Part shown: positions 18,844 through 28,147 of the stretch, in pieces
How positions within the stretch are numbered: position 1 is the first letter of the stretch
Layout of the letters: the number at the start of each line of letters is the position of its first letter
Virus record (IMG/VR): IMGVR_UViG_3300031918_000006
Span: 1-64,000 of that record
Length of the DNA stretch: 64,000 nucleotides
Reading direction: 5' to 3' (one strand)
Origin: a virus
Notes under the pieces: model-generated
What the model was told of the DNA's origin: nothing
Seen by the model: only the letters and a program-made list of their open reading frames with translations
The model's database searches: none
Made by a program: the position numbers and the translations under genes

Positions 18844-19707
18844 ATGGAAAACAGAATTATTATTCGTAGTGTCTTTAAAATTACGAAATGTTACATGGAA
18901 CCTGCTAAGGATCCAAAAACCAACCGATTCCCTGACTCAGTAAGAGAAGTGAATTCTGCTGGTGATATGATCCTCTCAGAAGAAGATCGTAAATCAGGAA
19001 AATTTTTCGTGAAATCTACGGATGTCATTGAAATTACTGATGGTAAAGAATTTAACTTGGATGACCCAATCGATGTAGCACAGTGGGATTCTATTAAATT
19101 CTCAAAAAGAATTGCACAGGATAGAATGGAAAAAGATATCTTAGGAAATCTTTCAATTGATGGAAATGCATTACGTTATGGTACTGCAGAATTTTACATC
19201 GAACATCCTGGACAAGAAACAAAACAAAAAATCAACAGAAAACTTATTATACACAAGGCCATTGGTTTTATCTTTGGAGATTCTCCAGAAGGTTTATATC
19301 AGAAAGTTAGAATTCTAGGTCATGAAATGAAGGGCAGCTCAATTAGTGATGTGCAAGATTACTTGCATGCTATCGCAGAGAAAGATCCCGAAAAAGTAAT
19401 TGATCTATATACAGGAGGTGATACTCAACTAAGAATTTTCTTGTTAGACTCAATTGATAAGAATGTAATCTTAAACAGAAATGGTTTATTCTATTATGCT
19501 GATACTATTTTAGGAAGTGCTGATTCTGCAGTAATTAACTGGTTCAAGCAACCTGCTAACAAGACAATGGTAAACATTATTAAAGCAGAGACTTATCCAG
19601 ATTTAGTACTAAAAAATTATGCTACTAAACAAGAAGGAGTAACAGAATCTTTACCAATTAAAGAAGAAGTTTCTAATACTCAAACAACAAAACCAATTAA
19701 AAAATAA
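18844..19707 (+). CDS. Head-associated protein of unknown function
   Basis: The 287-residue soluble protein is encoded first in the unit after the capsid gene, behind its own promoter. It has an N-terminal beta-like part (ENRIIIRSVFKITKCYMEPA), a central charged part with EDRKSGKFFVKSTDVIEITD and RKLIIHKAIGFIFGDSPEGL, helices in the C-terminal half, and a disordered Thr/Lys tail. Capsid-like codon use and position suggest a structural protein made in quantity, for example a capsid auxiliary, vertex or neck protein. No enzymatic motif, membrane segment or signal peptide is seen. The function remains unassigned. Confidence 0.78.
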   Translation: MENRIIIRSVFKITKCYMEPAKDPKTNRFPDSVREVNSAGDMILSEEDRKSGKFFVKSTDVIEITDGKEFNLDDPIDVAQWDSIKFSKRIAQDRMEKDILGNLSIDGNALRYGTAEFYIEHPGQETKQKINRKLIIHKAIGFIFGDSPEGLYQKVRILGHEMKGSSISDVQDYLHAIAEKDPEKVIDLYTGGDTQLRIFLLDSIDKNVILNRNGLFYYADTILGSADSAVINWFKQPANKTMVNIIKAETYPDLVLKNYATKQEGVTESLPIKEEVSNTQTTKPIKK

Positions 19708-19712
19708 GAATT

Positions 19713-20483
19713 ATGACAGTAAGAGAAGTTTATGATTATCTTTTGACCGAGAGCAATAAAGTAGAAGCTCCTTCTATATTACTGGATTCTTTCAATTATT
19801 TTTTAGGGAAAGCAATAAATGAAACAACTAATCAATGGTATGCTTTTTATGAGCAAAACCAATTAGTTACTGATAACTTAAGGGTACTCACACGCCCGGC
19901 CACATTAGTTAATGCAAATATATCTACGGGAGACTTTTACAAGCTTCCTGTAGATTACTGGCATCTTTTACCAGGTGGTATAGTGAATTTTGTACAAGCA
20001 GATGGAGCAACTCCCTGTGATGCAACTTGGCAATCAACTCCTATTAAATTAGATAGTCAAATAAACTCAGGTATACTTAAAGATTATTATACAAAGCCAT
20101 CTTATAAGAGGCCCTATTTGTATATGCATGAGTTTCATAACACTACAACAGTTGGAGGAGTTACTACCACAACCATTTATGAAATTGAGATTAAAGCCGG
20201 TAAAAAAAATATTTATAAACCGACTACTCTATATATAGATTATTTAAAAAAGCCCAATCTCCCTAATAAAACTCTAAAGGAGACGGACCCAACTAACCTC
20301 TACCTTACATTTGAAGAGTTAGAGTCAGATACAGATATCTCTCAAAAACTAGAATTCCCAGAGAATTATTGTTATGAGATTGTCAACAAATTAACAGCAC
20401 TTGTTCTGGAGCAAACTGGAGATCCTAGATTGCAAAACAATATTCCATTAAATCAAACAATGGTGCCTCCAAAACAGGGATAG
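19713..20483 (+). CDS. Probable head-tail connector (ring) protein
   Basis: The 256-residue protein contains SILLDSFNYFLGKAINETTN near its start and KLPVDYWHLLPGGIVNF (about residues 88-104), features reminiscent of the small adaptor proteins that stack below the portal in short-tailed phages, together with beta-rich middle parts (TTTTIYEIEIKAGKKNIYKP). Gene order, between capsid and neck genes, supports this. The apparent stop is TAG at 20481-20483; in frame, ATA ATG CTT TAT and then TAA at 20496-20498 follow, so decoding TAG would add five residues. Assignment is by size and position and should be read as probable only. Confidence 0.75.
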   Translation: MTVREVYDYLLTESNKVEAPSILLDSFNYFLGKAINETTNQWYAFYEQNQLVTDNLRVLTRPATLVNANISTGDFYKLPVDYWHLLPGGIVNFVQADGATPCDATWQSTPIKLDSQINSGILKDYYTKPSYKRPYLYMHEFHNTTTVGGVTTTTIYEIEIKAGKKNIYKPTTLYIDYLKKPNLPNKTLKETDPTNLYLTFEELESDTDISQKLEFPENYCYEIVNKLTALVLEQTGDPRLQNNIPLNQTMVPPKQG

Positions 20484-20516
20484 ATAATGCTTTATTAATT
20501 TAAAATATTTTAAACT

Positions 20517-21494
20517 ATGTTTAATTTTACAACTGAAACAATTTTAAACGACCTATCTAAAGTTAAAGGTCTAATTGGAGCTCTTACTGCTCCAGCATCA
20601 GGATTCAACTGGGATCCAGGTATTGAAGCTACTAAAAAAGCTCTTTACGTAGAACGTATTAACAAATTTATCGTTGGTGGTACTGACGATTACGTTAAAG
20701 GTGCAAAAGTATACAAACGTGTAGCCACTGCTGCTACTCTTGCTCAAAGTAAGATCACTATTCCAACAGTCGTTGTTGGTAATCTATACAGAGTTGGTGT
20801 ACAAGTTTCTACAAACGGATATGCAGACGGACAATTTGCTCGTGACAGGACTACTTATGGTAAACCTTTCTACATTGAGCAAATAGCTACTGCTACTACT
20901 GCTGCTACTTTAGCTACAGCTCTTGCTGCTGCTTGGAACAAGACTTTTGCAACTTATGATAACTTTATCACTGCTACAGTTTCCACAGCTGATTTGATTT
21001 TTACCTCACTAGGTAATCCATTCATTCAGTTCAAAACAATTACATTTGAACAATTAGATTTAATCACAGGATTAGCAACTGATCAAGGACTTGCTGTTAC
21101 TAACGTTGCTGTAGGACAAGCTTCTTTCGGAGATTACACAGATTTACTTAGAAATCATAGATTACCTACTCTTGATAATTTCCGTCCATTTGGTGAAAAC
21201 CAGGAAGAATTACCAGCAGTTGGAGCAACCTATAATCAATATACTTTAGAGTATATTGCAGCACGTGGATCTATGGACCCATCTAGTGTTGGTGGACTTG
21301 CAACTTCTAAAACAACACACGTTTTCTATGTAAACGCAGCTGCTCCAACAGTTATTCGTCACTTACAAGGAACTACAGGACAGACAGGAGCATATTCTTT
21401 TGATATGATTCTAAAAGCACAGGGTTTAAGCATCATTGATGCACAGACTGGAGCTGATTTAACTGCAGGTGTTACTCTTCCAACTGAAGCATAA
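20517..21494 (+). CDS. Capsid auxiliary or decoration protein candidate
   Basis: The 325-residue protein is rich in Ala and Thr with few charges (TATTAATLATALAAAWN), an N-terminal helix (ETILNDLSKVKGLIGAL) and many beta segments, a composition common in phage surface-decoration or tail-tube-like proteins. Codon use resembles the capsid gene, suggesting abundant synthesis, and a very strong terminator follows 26 bases after its stop. In crAss-like virions a capsid auxiliary protein is encoded shortly after the capsid protein, which makes that the best guess. A short tail-tube-type structural protein is the alternative. No catalytic motif is present. Confidence 0.75.
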   Translation: MFNFTTETILNDLSKVKGLIGALTAPASGFNWDPGIEATKKALYVERINKFIVGGTDDYVKGAKVYKRVATAATLAQSKITIPTVVVGNLYRVGVQVSTNGYADGQFARDRTTYGKPFYIEQIATATTAATLATALAAAWNKTFATYDNFITATVSTADLIFTSLGNPFIQFKTITFEQLDLITGLATDQGLAVTNVAVGQASFGDYTDLLRNHRLPTLDNFRPFGENQEELPAVGATYNQYTLEYIAARGSMDPSSVGGLATSKTTHVFYVNAAAPTVIRHLQGTTGQTGAYSFDMILKAQGLSIIDAQTGADLTAGVTLPTEA

Positions 21495-21520
21495 GATTAT
21501 TTTTATAGACTAATTAACCG

Positions 21521-21553
21521 AAAGGTAGGTAGGGTAACCTATCTACCTTTTTT
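21521..21553 (+). terminator. Very strong terminator just before the neck genes
   Basis: A 13-base stem (21521-21533 with 21538-21550, one G-T pair) with a GTAA loop runs into T residues to 21553. The next ATG is only 13 bases further, leaving no room for a promoter between them, so downstream genes depend on read-through or on a promoter inside upstream coding sequence. Confidence 0.9.
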
Positions 21554-21565
21554 AATATAACACCA

Positions 21566-22243
21566 ATGACACTAGAACAATTAACTTCTGCTGTATATAA
21601 TAACATAGTCTCTGGTTTAAAAGGAACAAATGCTAACGTACCTGTGGCACATGAACATATAGAAGATTCAATCATTGCGGAGAGGCTTTTAATAATCAAG
21701 GAATATATGATTAAGGGAATTCTCCCAAGAAGGGATCTTTTAATTACAATTCCTTGTTTAGCATTAGAGTGTTTTCCAATAGAGAGATGTCCAGCTTCAT
21801 GTGGAGTAACTAAAGCTGGGACTAATTATTTACATTTTGAACTTCCACAAATTATACAAGACTTTGGAGAAGAAGCTATCGATTTTATAGGTTCTAAGGA
21901 CCATATGAATCCTTTTAAAGTTTACTTGGACAATAGTTTCATCTATAATAAATATCGCACTAGAAGGTCTAATAAGCCCTACGTTTGGGTAGATACTACT
22001 CCTAATAGAAATGGAAAATATGATGTATATGTATTTAATGCACCTTTGATGAAGGAAATTACAGCAGTGATTATTCCAAAGGATCCTAGGCAAATTTCTG
22101 AGTATGCTTGTTGTCCAGATGAACTTGACTACTTCTCATTCTTTTCTGCTGATATAGAGAAAAGAGTATCCGAAAAGTTTTTGAGATATTACAGAGAAGT
22201 CGTATATTTGCATCAACCAAGTGATAATTCAATTAAACCTTAA
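21566..22243 (+). CDS. Neck/ring structural protein candidate
   Basis: The 225-residue protein starts 13 bases after a strong terminator. Visible features are an N-terminal helical part (LEQLTSAVYNNIVSGLKG, IIAERLLIIKEYMIKG), a cysteine cluster (LALECFPIERCPASCG), beta segments and a C-terminal helix (ADIEKRVSEKFLRYYREVVY). It is the first of four short genes between the capsid block and the giant nozzle genes, the usual place of connector and tail-hub proteins in crAss-like phages. No enzymatic motif. It ends two bases before the next ATG. Confidence 0.75.
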   Translation: MTLEQLTSAVYNNIVSGLKGTNANVPVAHEHIEDSIIAERLLIIKEYMIKGILPRRDLLITIPCLALECFPIERCPASCGVTKAGTNYLHFELPQIIQDFGEEAIDFIGSKDHMNPFKVYLDNSFIYNKYRTRRSNKPYVWVDTTPNRNGKYDVYVFNAPLMKEITAVIIPKDPRQISEYACCPDELDYFSFFSADIEKRVSEKFLRYYREVVYLHQPSDNSIKP

Positions 22244-22245
22244 CT

Positions 22246-22935
22246 ATGGAAAAATTTCCCTTTTATACTGCAATGACTATGGTAAAAGATTTCTGGGGAG
22301 TCTCTTTAACTCCCGATGATTTTGAATCTTATGCTTACAATGCATGGAACCACATAGGTAATAAAGACACTAAACTTTATAGATATACCACAACTATTTC
22401 TGGGGGATATATAGATCTCCCTTGTAATGTAGATATTATAGAATCTGTAAACTCTACTATGGAAGATTTTTACAAACCAGAAAATGTTACTAGAGAAGAC
22501 TATTCTAATTTAACAGCACAGTCCTATATAGAAAGTAGAAAAACAGATCAATCTCCTTATTATCAAAGAGGAAAACAACTTAAATATGAGCGCTCAGGTA
22601 ATACATTGTATTTTCCCACAGCAAATCAAATAGACGTTGTTATACTTTATAAAGGAGTGCTAGTAGATGATGATGGATTACCTTCATTAAATTTTAAAGA
22701 AATTGAAGCAATTGCAAACTATTGTGCTTTTATATATTACAGAAAAAAAGGATCAATGACTAAAGATAGTGCTCTGTTGCAAGTATCACAATTAGCCCAA
22801 ACAGCTTGGCAAAAAAGCTGTGATGATGCCAGAACTCCTATTGAATTATCTCAAAACTTTATGAATGATCTTTTAGATGTACAATCTAGTTGGGATCGTA
22901 AACGTTTTGGTAAATCATTTAAACCACTTAAATAA
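22246..22935 (+). CDS. Probable head-tail adaptor or ring protein
   Basis: The 229-residue protein begins EKFPFYTAMTMVKDFWGVSL and has a run of short helices followed by GGYIDLPCNVDIIESVN, with a C-terminal helical part (IEAIANYCAFIYYRKKGSMT...LLQVSQLAQTAWQKS). An N-terminal helix bundle, central strands with DLP and a C-terminal helical region resemble head-completion adaptors of the P22 gp4 / T7 gp11 kind, although I cannot confirm homology by eye. It shares its stop with the next start (TAATG). Confidence 0.72.
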   Translation: MEKFPFYTAMTMVKDFWGVSLTPDDFESYAYNAWNHIGNKDTKLYRYTTTISGGYIDLPCNVDIIESVNSTMEDFYKPENVTREDYSNLTAQSYIESRKTDQSPYYQRGKQLKYERSGNTLYFPTANQIDVVILYKGVLVDDDGLPSLNFKEIEAIANYCAFIYYRKKGSMTKDSALLQVSQLAQTAWQKSCDDARTPIELSQNFMNDLLDVQSSWDRKRFGKSFKPLK

Positions 22936-23384
22936 TGTATAGACAAGCACACGCTTTTTCTCAACTAGATTTATTTCATACTTATGATGTTAATAATTTA
23001 AAGTTTAAGGAAAATTGTGGAACACATAGAGAAATCAAAGCAATTTATAAATACGAATCAAAAAGTAACTTAGTTGCTAAGATTTTTCTAGCTTTAATAA
23101 AGCTAATAATAAAAGATATGGTTAAGGGTGGGCATACATTTCATTTACCTACTAAAACTATAGCAATGTTTACCTGGAAGAAAATGCAAGATGATAGATT
23201 TAAAAGAGCATATACGGGAGGTAATTTTCCTAATTTAGATTTCATACAGGCCAATTTTACAATATTTACTCCTATTATGAAATTCTATTATAGAAAACAA
23301 TTTGTAGAAAAAGATATGATTCCTTCGTCAGATTTAAAAGGAGAAATTATAGAAAAAACTAATAATGGATTTAAATATTGTTGA
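22935..23384 (+). CDS. Small tail/neck protein of unknown function
   Basis: The 149-residue basic protein starts on the overlapping TAATG of the previous gene. It contains a hydrophobic helix (LVAKIFLALIKLIIKDMVKG) that could be amphipathic or membrane-associated, and aromatic-rich stretches near the end (FTIFTPIMKFYYRKQF). Its place in the neck/tail cluster suggests a structural or assembly role. No family is recognised. Confidence 0.72.
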   Translation: MYRQAHAFSQLDLFHTYDVNNLKFKENCGTHREIKAIYKYESKSNLVAKIFLALIKLIIKDMVKGGHTFHLPTKTIAMFTWKKMQDDRFKRAYTGGNFPNLDFIQANFTIFTPIMKFYYRKQFVEKDMIPSSDLKGEIIEKTNNGFKYC

Positions 23385-23386
23385 GG

Positions 23387-23944
23387 ATGGCACAAAAAAA
23401 ATATGAAGATTATGCACAAGAACTCTATAAATTATTCCCGCACATAGAAGAAAAATCTATAGATGATATAGCAAATTTTGGATTAAAAAAAATTTATCAT
23501 TATGCAAAAACAGGAGGAGATATATTCTTAAGAGTTCTATCATTTTATTTATTTATTGGGAATTATAAAAAAGAGGGAGAAAATCAGTGGATTAGTAGTA
23601 CACACAGAGAACATATTAAAAGAAGAAAGCTATTTAAAGAGAAAAAAATTGCTTGGAATAGAAAGCATTATTTTGGACTCACAGAAGAAGAAAACTCTGA
23701 GTTTTTGAAAAATAAAACTCTTCCCATTATTTCTCTTTATAAATTAATGAAAGAATGTGCTATAAGAAAGGATATTAGATATATCTATCAAACTGATTTA
23801 GGTTACACACAAATTGATAAAAAAGTCCTTTGGTCTGAAAAAAGAGAAAACTTTTCCATAGATGATTGTATTCCCTCTAAAGAAGGGACTATACTATTAG
23901 AGAAAAGAAAGAATAATAGGGAGTTAAAATTAAAAACTTTATAA
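23387..23944 (+). CDS. Small basic protein of unknown function in the tail cluster
   Basis: I choose the ATG at 23387; two in-frame TTG codons at 23378 and 23381 overlap the preceding gene but are less likely starts. The 185-residue product is very rich in Lys and Glu, with helices throughout (KKYEDYAQELYKLFPHIEEK, SEFLKNKTLPIISLYKLMKE). It ends directly against the next ATG. It has the look of a DNA- or protein-binding assembly factor, but no motif proves it. Confidence 0.72.
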   Translation: MAQKKYEDYAQELYKLFPHIEEKSIDDIANFGLKKIYHYAKTGGDIFLRVLSFYLFIGNYKKEGENQWISSTHREHIKRRKLFKEKKIAWNRKHYFGLTEEENSEFLKNKTLPIISLYKLMKECAIRKDIRYIYQTDLGYTQIDKKVLWSEKRENFSIDDCIPSKEGTILLEKRKNNRELKLKTL

Positions 23945-26900
23945 ATGAAAAAAATCACACAGAATAGTTTTGGTAAAGGCATGAACATGGATCTTAATCC
24001 ATTATCTACACCAAAGGATGTACTAACAGACTGCTTAAATGGAACTATCATCACATATAATGGAGATGAATTTAATCTTCAGACTGAATTAGGAAATGTA
24101 CAAGTAAGAGTTACTGGTGCAGACACAGAAGATCCAGATGCTCTTCCACAAGGATTTATTCCTCTGGGAATTAAAGAGTATAATGGAATCATGTATATAG
24201 TAGCCCATAATCCATTTACCAAGGAAACGAGAGTTGGAAGTTTACCTTCTCCTCAAAGATATGTGGTTGTTAGTGATGGTGATAACTTAACTACTAAAAC
24301 TATAGCTGATTTATGGGGAGATTCTGCTGGACTAAAACAATCTATTAGTATAAACCATGGAATGAATTTATTAACTTCATTTATTACAAGTGGAGATAAA
24401 TTTAGAATTGCTTTAACTCTTGATGGATTAACTTGGGCTCATGCACACGAACTTTTAACTAAGTTTGTGAATAACTATGCCCCTACCTCAGTAAATGGAA
24501 AAGACAGGGGAACTGGTTATTTTAACTTCAACTATTATGTCATGGACATAGATGGTAATTTAACTCCTATTCCATTAAGTCTTTCTCCTAATTTTACAGG
24601 TGATTATTCTGATATAGATTTCACACCATCTCCTGGTTTAGGTGGAATAAATGGTGTTTATAAAGTATACAAAGATGATGCTAAGGCTGTTATTGTAGTG
24701 ATAATGACTCCATGTACTTTAGAGGCATTTGATTTTACACTTGCTGGGGATAATACAGGAAATATTTTAAAATCTAAAATTATTTTCAATAAAAGTTCTA
24801 TTATTGAGAACTCTGCTATTAAAGTCAAGACAATAAAAATAAAAACAACTAGTTCTGAGGGAACTACTATTGCTGATAAATATTTTGATTATGAAGCATA
24901 TCAAAATGGCACAATGGAAGTTATCATTACTAAAGAAGATGTGCCAAATACTGCTGTGTCTTTTACAGCAGGTACTGTATTAACAGTAACTTGCACTCCT
25001 ATAGATCAATTTGGTAGAGAATTGATTGATCTTACTGTGACCAAAACTTATGAGATCAGTTCTTTACCTTTAGGTATAGACGCTCATAGTCATTTTACTT
25101 ACGTTTTAAATGATAATGATACTATTACAATAAAATATAATTTCTTGTATAAAGGACAGGTAGGAATTGTAAATACGAATATTGAGTTTTATGATTTTTG
25201 GTCCAACATAAGTACTTTAAAGATGGATATACCAATAGTAGATGGTGAATGCTCAGTGACCCTTTCTTTATCTGCTGCTCCTGCTTCTAAAATATTTGAT
25301 GGAACTACACAAGGTGGTTATCCTACCTCAGGTATAGAAACTTCTGTATCTACTCAAAAAATAATGGCCTCTGGTAATAGAAAAACTAGAACAACTATTC
25401 TTAGAAAAAATCACTGTTACTTAATTAGAATATTTGGAACAGAAACTGTTGATTATAATATCTTTCAGTTATTATATACCTTACCAATTCCTAAATTTGT
25501 AAATACAAATGCTAAGAATTTTGGTTCAATTGATATTGTACAAGGTTTACTTCAAAATGGCAATTATGATCTTGATTTTGTAGGAACACAATTAGCAGAC
25601 AGTACTCAGGGACTATTAACATTAACAAATACTCCAGTTTTTACTGCCAATACAACAAATTATAATCCAATTTCTGGAGATCCTACAGATGCATATCGTT
25701 TATATGGTGGCCCAGTTTTTAATGAATATTACAAACCATCTACAGAAGCTTTAAAAAAGACAAATTGGTCTTATGTGGACTCTTATTATAGAAATCCATA
25801 TGATGGACTTTTCTATAACGGATTAGATAGTGTTATTACTAATATAGGATATCATAATTTCTCAGAAATATCAATGAAGTTAGGATTTACAAATTCTAAT
25901 GTAACTTTTAGTCCAACTTTATTTCCAGCTGGTAATGCATATCTTTCAACTCCTTTAAGTACTGGAGGATCTCCTAAAGACTTTAAATTTAAACTCTTAA
26001 GTAATTGTAATATTACCACTGCAAATCAAACAGGAACTATTAAATTAATACCTTATAGTAAAGTGAATTCTGGTACTCCTCTTTTATTTGGAGAAGTGGA
26101 CCATACTTTATTTAAAAAGAGTATACAAATAAAAGGGAACTTAATAAATTTTACCACTAACATATTTGATAAAGACTTTACTTATAGTAATTTCCCAGAC
26201 ATAGTTACTAATTTTACTTGGTTAAAAGGAGGGGTAGATAATACTGCTAGTACTTCAGCTACAGTAAAAGCAAGTTTAACTACAACTGATATTTTAGACA
26301 CAGTTACTCTCTCAAATATTACCTTAGCATCACAAAGATTAACCACTGCCCCATCTCTATTCTCTTCTTATAATAAAACTTTTGCAAGAAATAAGAACTT
26401 TAGATATTTTACATGGGAATCTGCTCAAACTGCTAAATCTAAAAGATACAATGCTAACTCATATGCTACATTAAGTGATTATACTGATTTTAAATTAGTT
26501 GGAGGAGATGATAATGCCAGAAGTTTTACTATTATAGTTCCACCGACTGGATCATTAGTAAATAAAATTGTTACATATGCTTGTACCTTAGGTATAGATA
26601 TTAATCTTTCTTTAGAATTATCTGATATTTATAGTACAGATTTAATTTACACAGCTATTCAAAATATAGGAGTGCTTGTAGATCAAATTACTGGAAATAA
26701 AATCTCAGAAGTTAGAACAGGTGTTACCTTTACTCCTACTCAATTCGTAATTGGTTGTAACTCATCTTCTGCGGGAAATAATGTTTTGCAAACTATTTAC
26801 CAAGTATACAAAACTAATACTCCTATTTATGTAGATCTATTAGTATCAGATCCAGCAATAGCATTAAATGTCTACAATCAATTATGGCTTTCTGATTTAG

Positions 26901-28138
26901 TAACTAGACCTTATATTGGTATGGTAGGGTCAACTTATTTAGATGATCTATGTGTATATCAAAGTTATAAGGAAACTATCTTAGCACAATATGCTGATAG
27001 TGCAAATATTGATTATGTGTCTACAGGAACAGATACTTTAGATTTAACGGCCAATAATGTAATTTATAATACTAATACTCCAGTAATAGATAAGTCTCTT
27101 AGATACTTAACTAAAACTTGTTTTGGATCTGCTACTTTAATGCCATTTACTCTTAAATCCATGGATGATATTATAACTAATTGGAAGAGTAATAACGCAA
27201 GTTTCCAAATTTTGTATAACTTTGCCAAAGTAGATGGGGGAGATAGAAACATTCCTTGGAATTATATAAGTCTTCCTATCTGCACAGTACCTCTTAGAAA
27301 CACTAGAATACAATTGAATGCTGGAAGTCCTGTAGCAATGCAAAATATCTTTACAAATAGTAAAACACGATTAGAAGCTTCTACTCCTTTAATTTCACAA
27401 ACAGGAATTACTCCAGTAATTAAATCGGTATTATCAGGTGATCTATATACAGTACAAACTACAAATCCTTATTTCTCTTTAATAGATAGTAATGCCTCAA
27501 ATAATATAAATAATACTGTACTAAAAATTCCTGTAATTAATACCACAACTTTAGCTGGTAGAATTATGCAAACAGAAAATGCATATGGAATTGACAAATA
27601 TTTAGTAGATCCTCCAAGTATAACAGAAATTACAAATGGAAGAACCTATACAGCAGGAGAAAGTTTTGGAGGAGGAATTATATTTTATGTAGATGGCACA
27701 GGAAAACATGGTTTAATAGTAGCAAAAGAAGATTGCAGTGTTGGTATATTCTGGGCTAGAAATTCTGGATGTACTTGTGGAGCAACTTATACAACAGGAG
27801 CTTCAGGTACAGTCATTGGAACTGGTTATACAAATACAAATATTATTAGTGCTAATTGTTGTGCTAGTCCATATGCAGTTTCAACTTGTTTGAGTTACAG
27901 TTCTAATGGTTACATTGATTGGTTTTTTCCAAGTGTCTCTGAGATGCAAAGAATGTATACTGCAGGAATGTTAAGTAAAGGAATTGGAATTAGTACAAGT
28001 CAAGATTACTGGACTTCAAGTGAATCTACTGGAGGTACAAGTGACCATTATGCTTTTATGTATAATTTTGGAAGTAATACTTCTGCAGCAGTATTAAAAA
28101 ATAATGATCGTAGAGTAAGAGCAATTAGAAAATTTTAA
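23945..28138 (+). CDS. Tail nozzle/stabilisation-like protein with C-terminal Lcl/DUF1566-type domain
   Basis: The 1397-residue protein begins QNSFGKGMNMDLNPLSTPKD, the kind of N-terminus seen in tubular nozzle proteins of short-tailed phages, followed by FIPLGIKEYNGIMYIVAHNP and long beta-rich sequence. Residues from about 1232 to the end form a separate domain: FGGGIIFYVDGTGKHGLIVA, then a cysteine cluster, YIDWFFPSVSEMQRMY, YWTSSESTGG and RRVRAIRKF. This pattern is that of the DUF1566/Lcl C-terminal domain, a C-type-lectin-like display fold. The domain would sit at the tail exterior and could contact the host surface. It is followed after 9 bases by a second giant tail gene. The nozzle call is from gene order and N-terminal pattern; the C-terminal domain call is from its motif. 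Confidence 0.82.
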   Translation: MKKITQNSFGKGMNMDLNPLSTPKDVLTDCLNGTIITYNGDEFNLQTELGNVQVRVTGADTEDPDALPQGFIPLGIKEYNGIMYIVAHNPFTKETRVGSLPSPQRYVVVSDGDNLTTKTIADLWGDSAGLKQSISINHGMNLLTSFITSGDKFRIALTLDGLTWAHAHELLTKFVNNYAPTSVNGKDRGTGYFNFNYYVMDIDGNLTPIPLSLSPNFTGDYSDIDFTPSPGLGGINGVYKVYKDDAKAVIVVIMTPCTLEAFDFTLAGDNTGNILKSKIIFNKSSIIENSAIKVKTIKIKTTSSEGTTIADKYFDYEAYQNGTMEVIITKEDVPNTAVSFTAGTVLTVTCTPIDQFGRELIDLTVTKTYEISSLPLGIDAHSHFTYVLNDNDTITIKYNFLYKGQVGIVNTNIEFYDFWSNISTLKMDIPIVDGECSVTLSLSAAPASKIFDGTTQGGYPTSGIETSVSTQKIMASGNRKTRTTILRKNHCYLIRIFGTETVDYNIFQLLYTLPIPKFVNTNAKNFGSIDIVQGLLQNGNYDLDFVGTQLADSTQGLLTLTNTPVFTANTTNYNPISGDPTDAYRLYGGPVFNEYYKPSTEALKKTNWSYVDSYYRNPYDGLFYNGLDSVITNIGYHNFSEISMKLGFTNSNVTFSPTLFPAGNAYLSTPLSTGGSPKDFKFKLLSNCNITTANQTGTIKLIPYSKVNSGTPLLFGEVDHTLFKKSIQIKGNLINFTTNIFDKDFTYSNFPDIVTNFTWLKGGVDNTASTSATVKASLTTTDILDTVTLSNITLASQRLTTAPSLFSSYNKTFARNKNFRYFTWESAQTAKSKRYNANSYATLSDYTDFKLVGGDDNARSFTIIVPPTGSLVNKIVTYACTLGIDINLSLELSDIYSTDLIYTAIQNIGVLVDQITGNKISEVRTGVTFTPTQFVIGCNSSSAGNNVLQTIYQVYKTNTPIYVDLLVSDPAIALNVYNQLWLSDLVTRPYIGMVGSTYLDDLCVYQSYKETILAQYADSANIDYVSTGTDTLDLTANNVIYNTNTPVIDKSLRYLTKTCFGSATLMPFTLKSMDDIITNWKSNNASFQILYNFAKVDGGDRNIPWNYISLPICTVPLRNTRIQLNAGSPVAMQNIFTNSKTRLEASTPLISQTGITPVIKSVLSGDLYTVQTTNPYFSLIDSNASNNINNTVLKIPVINTTTLAGRIMQTENAYGIDKYLVDPPSITEITNGRTYTAGESFGGGIIFYVDGTGKHGLIVAKEDCSVGIFWARNSGCTCGATYTTGASGTVIGTGYTNTNIISANCCASPYAVSTCLSYSSNGYIDWFFPSVSEMQRMYTAGMLSKGIGISTSQDYWTSSESTGGTSDHYAFMYNFGSNTSAAVLKNNDRRVRAIRKF

Positions 28139-28147
28139 AAATAAAAT

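Noticed and set aside
27900-28138. Possible variable region of a diversity-generating retroelement in the lectin-like domain
   Set aside because: The fold type is one that such elements use, but there is no reverse transcriptase gene and I see no near-identical template repeat in the window.
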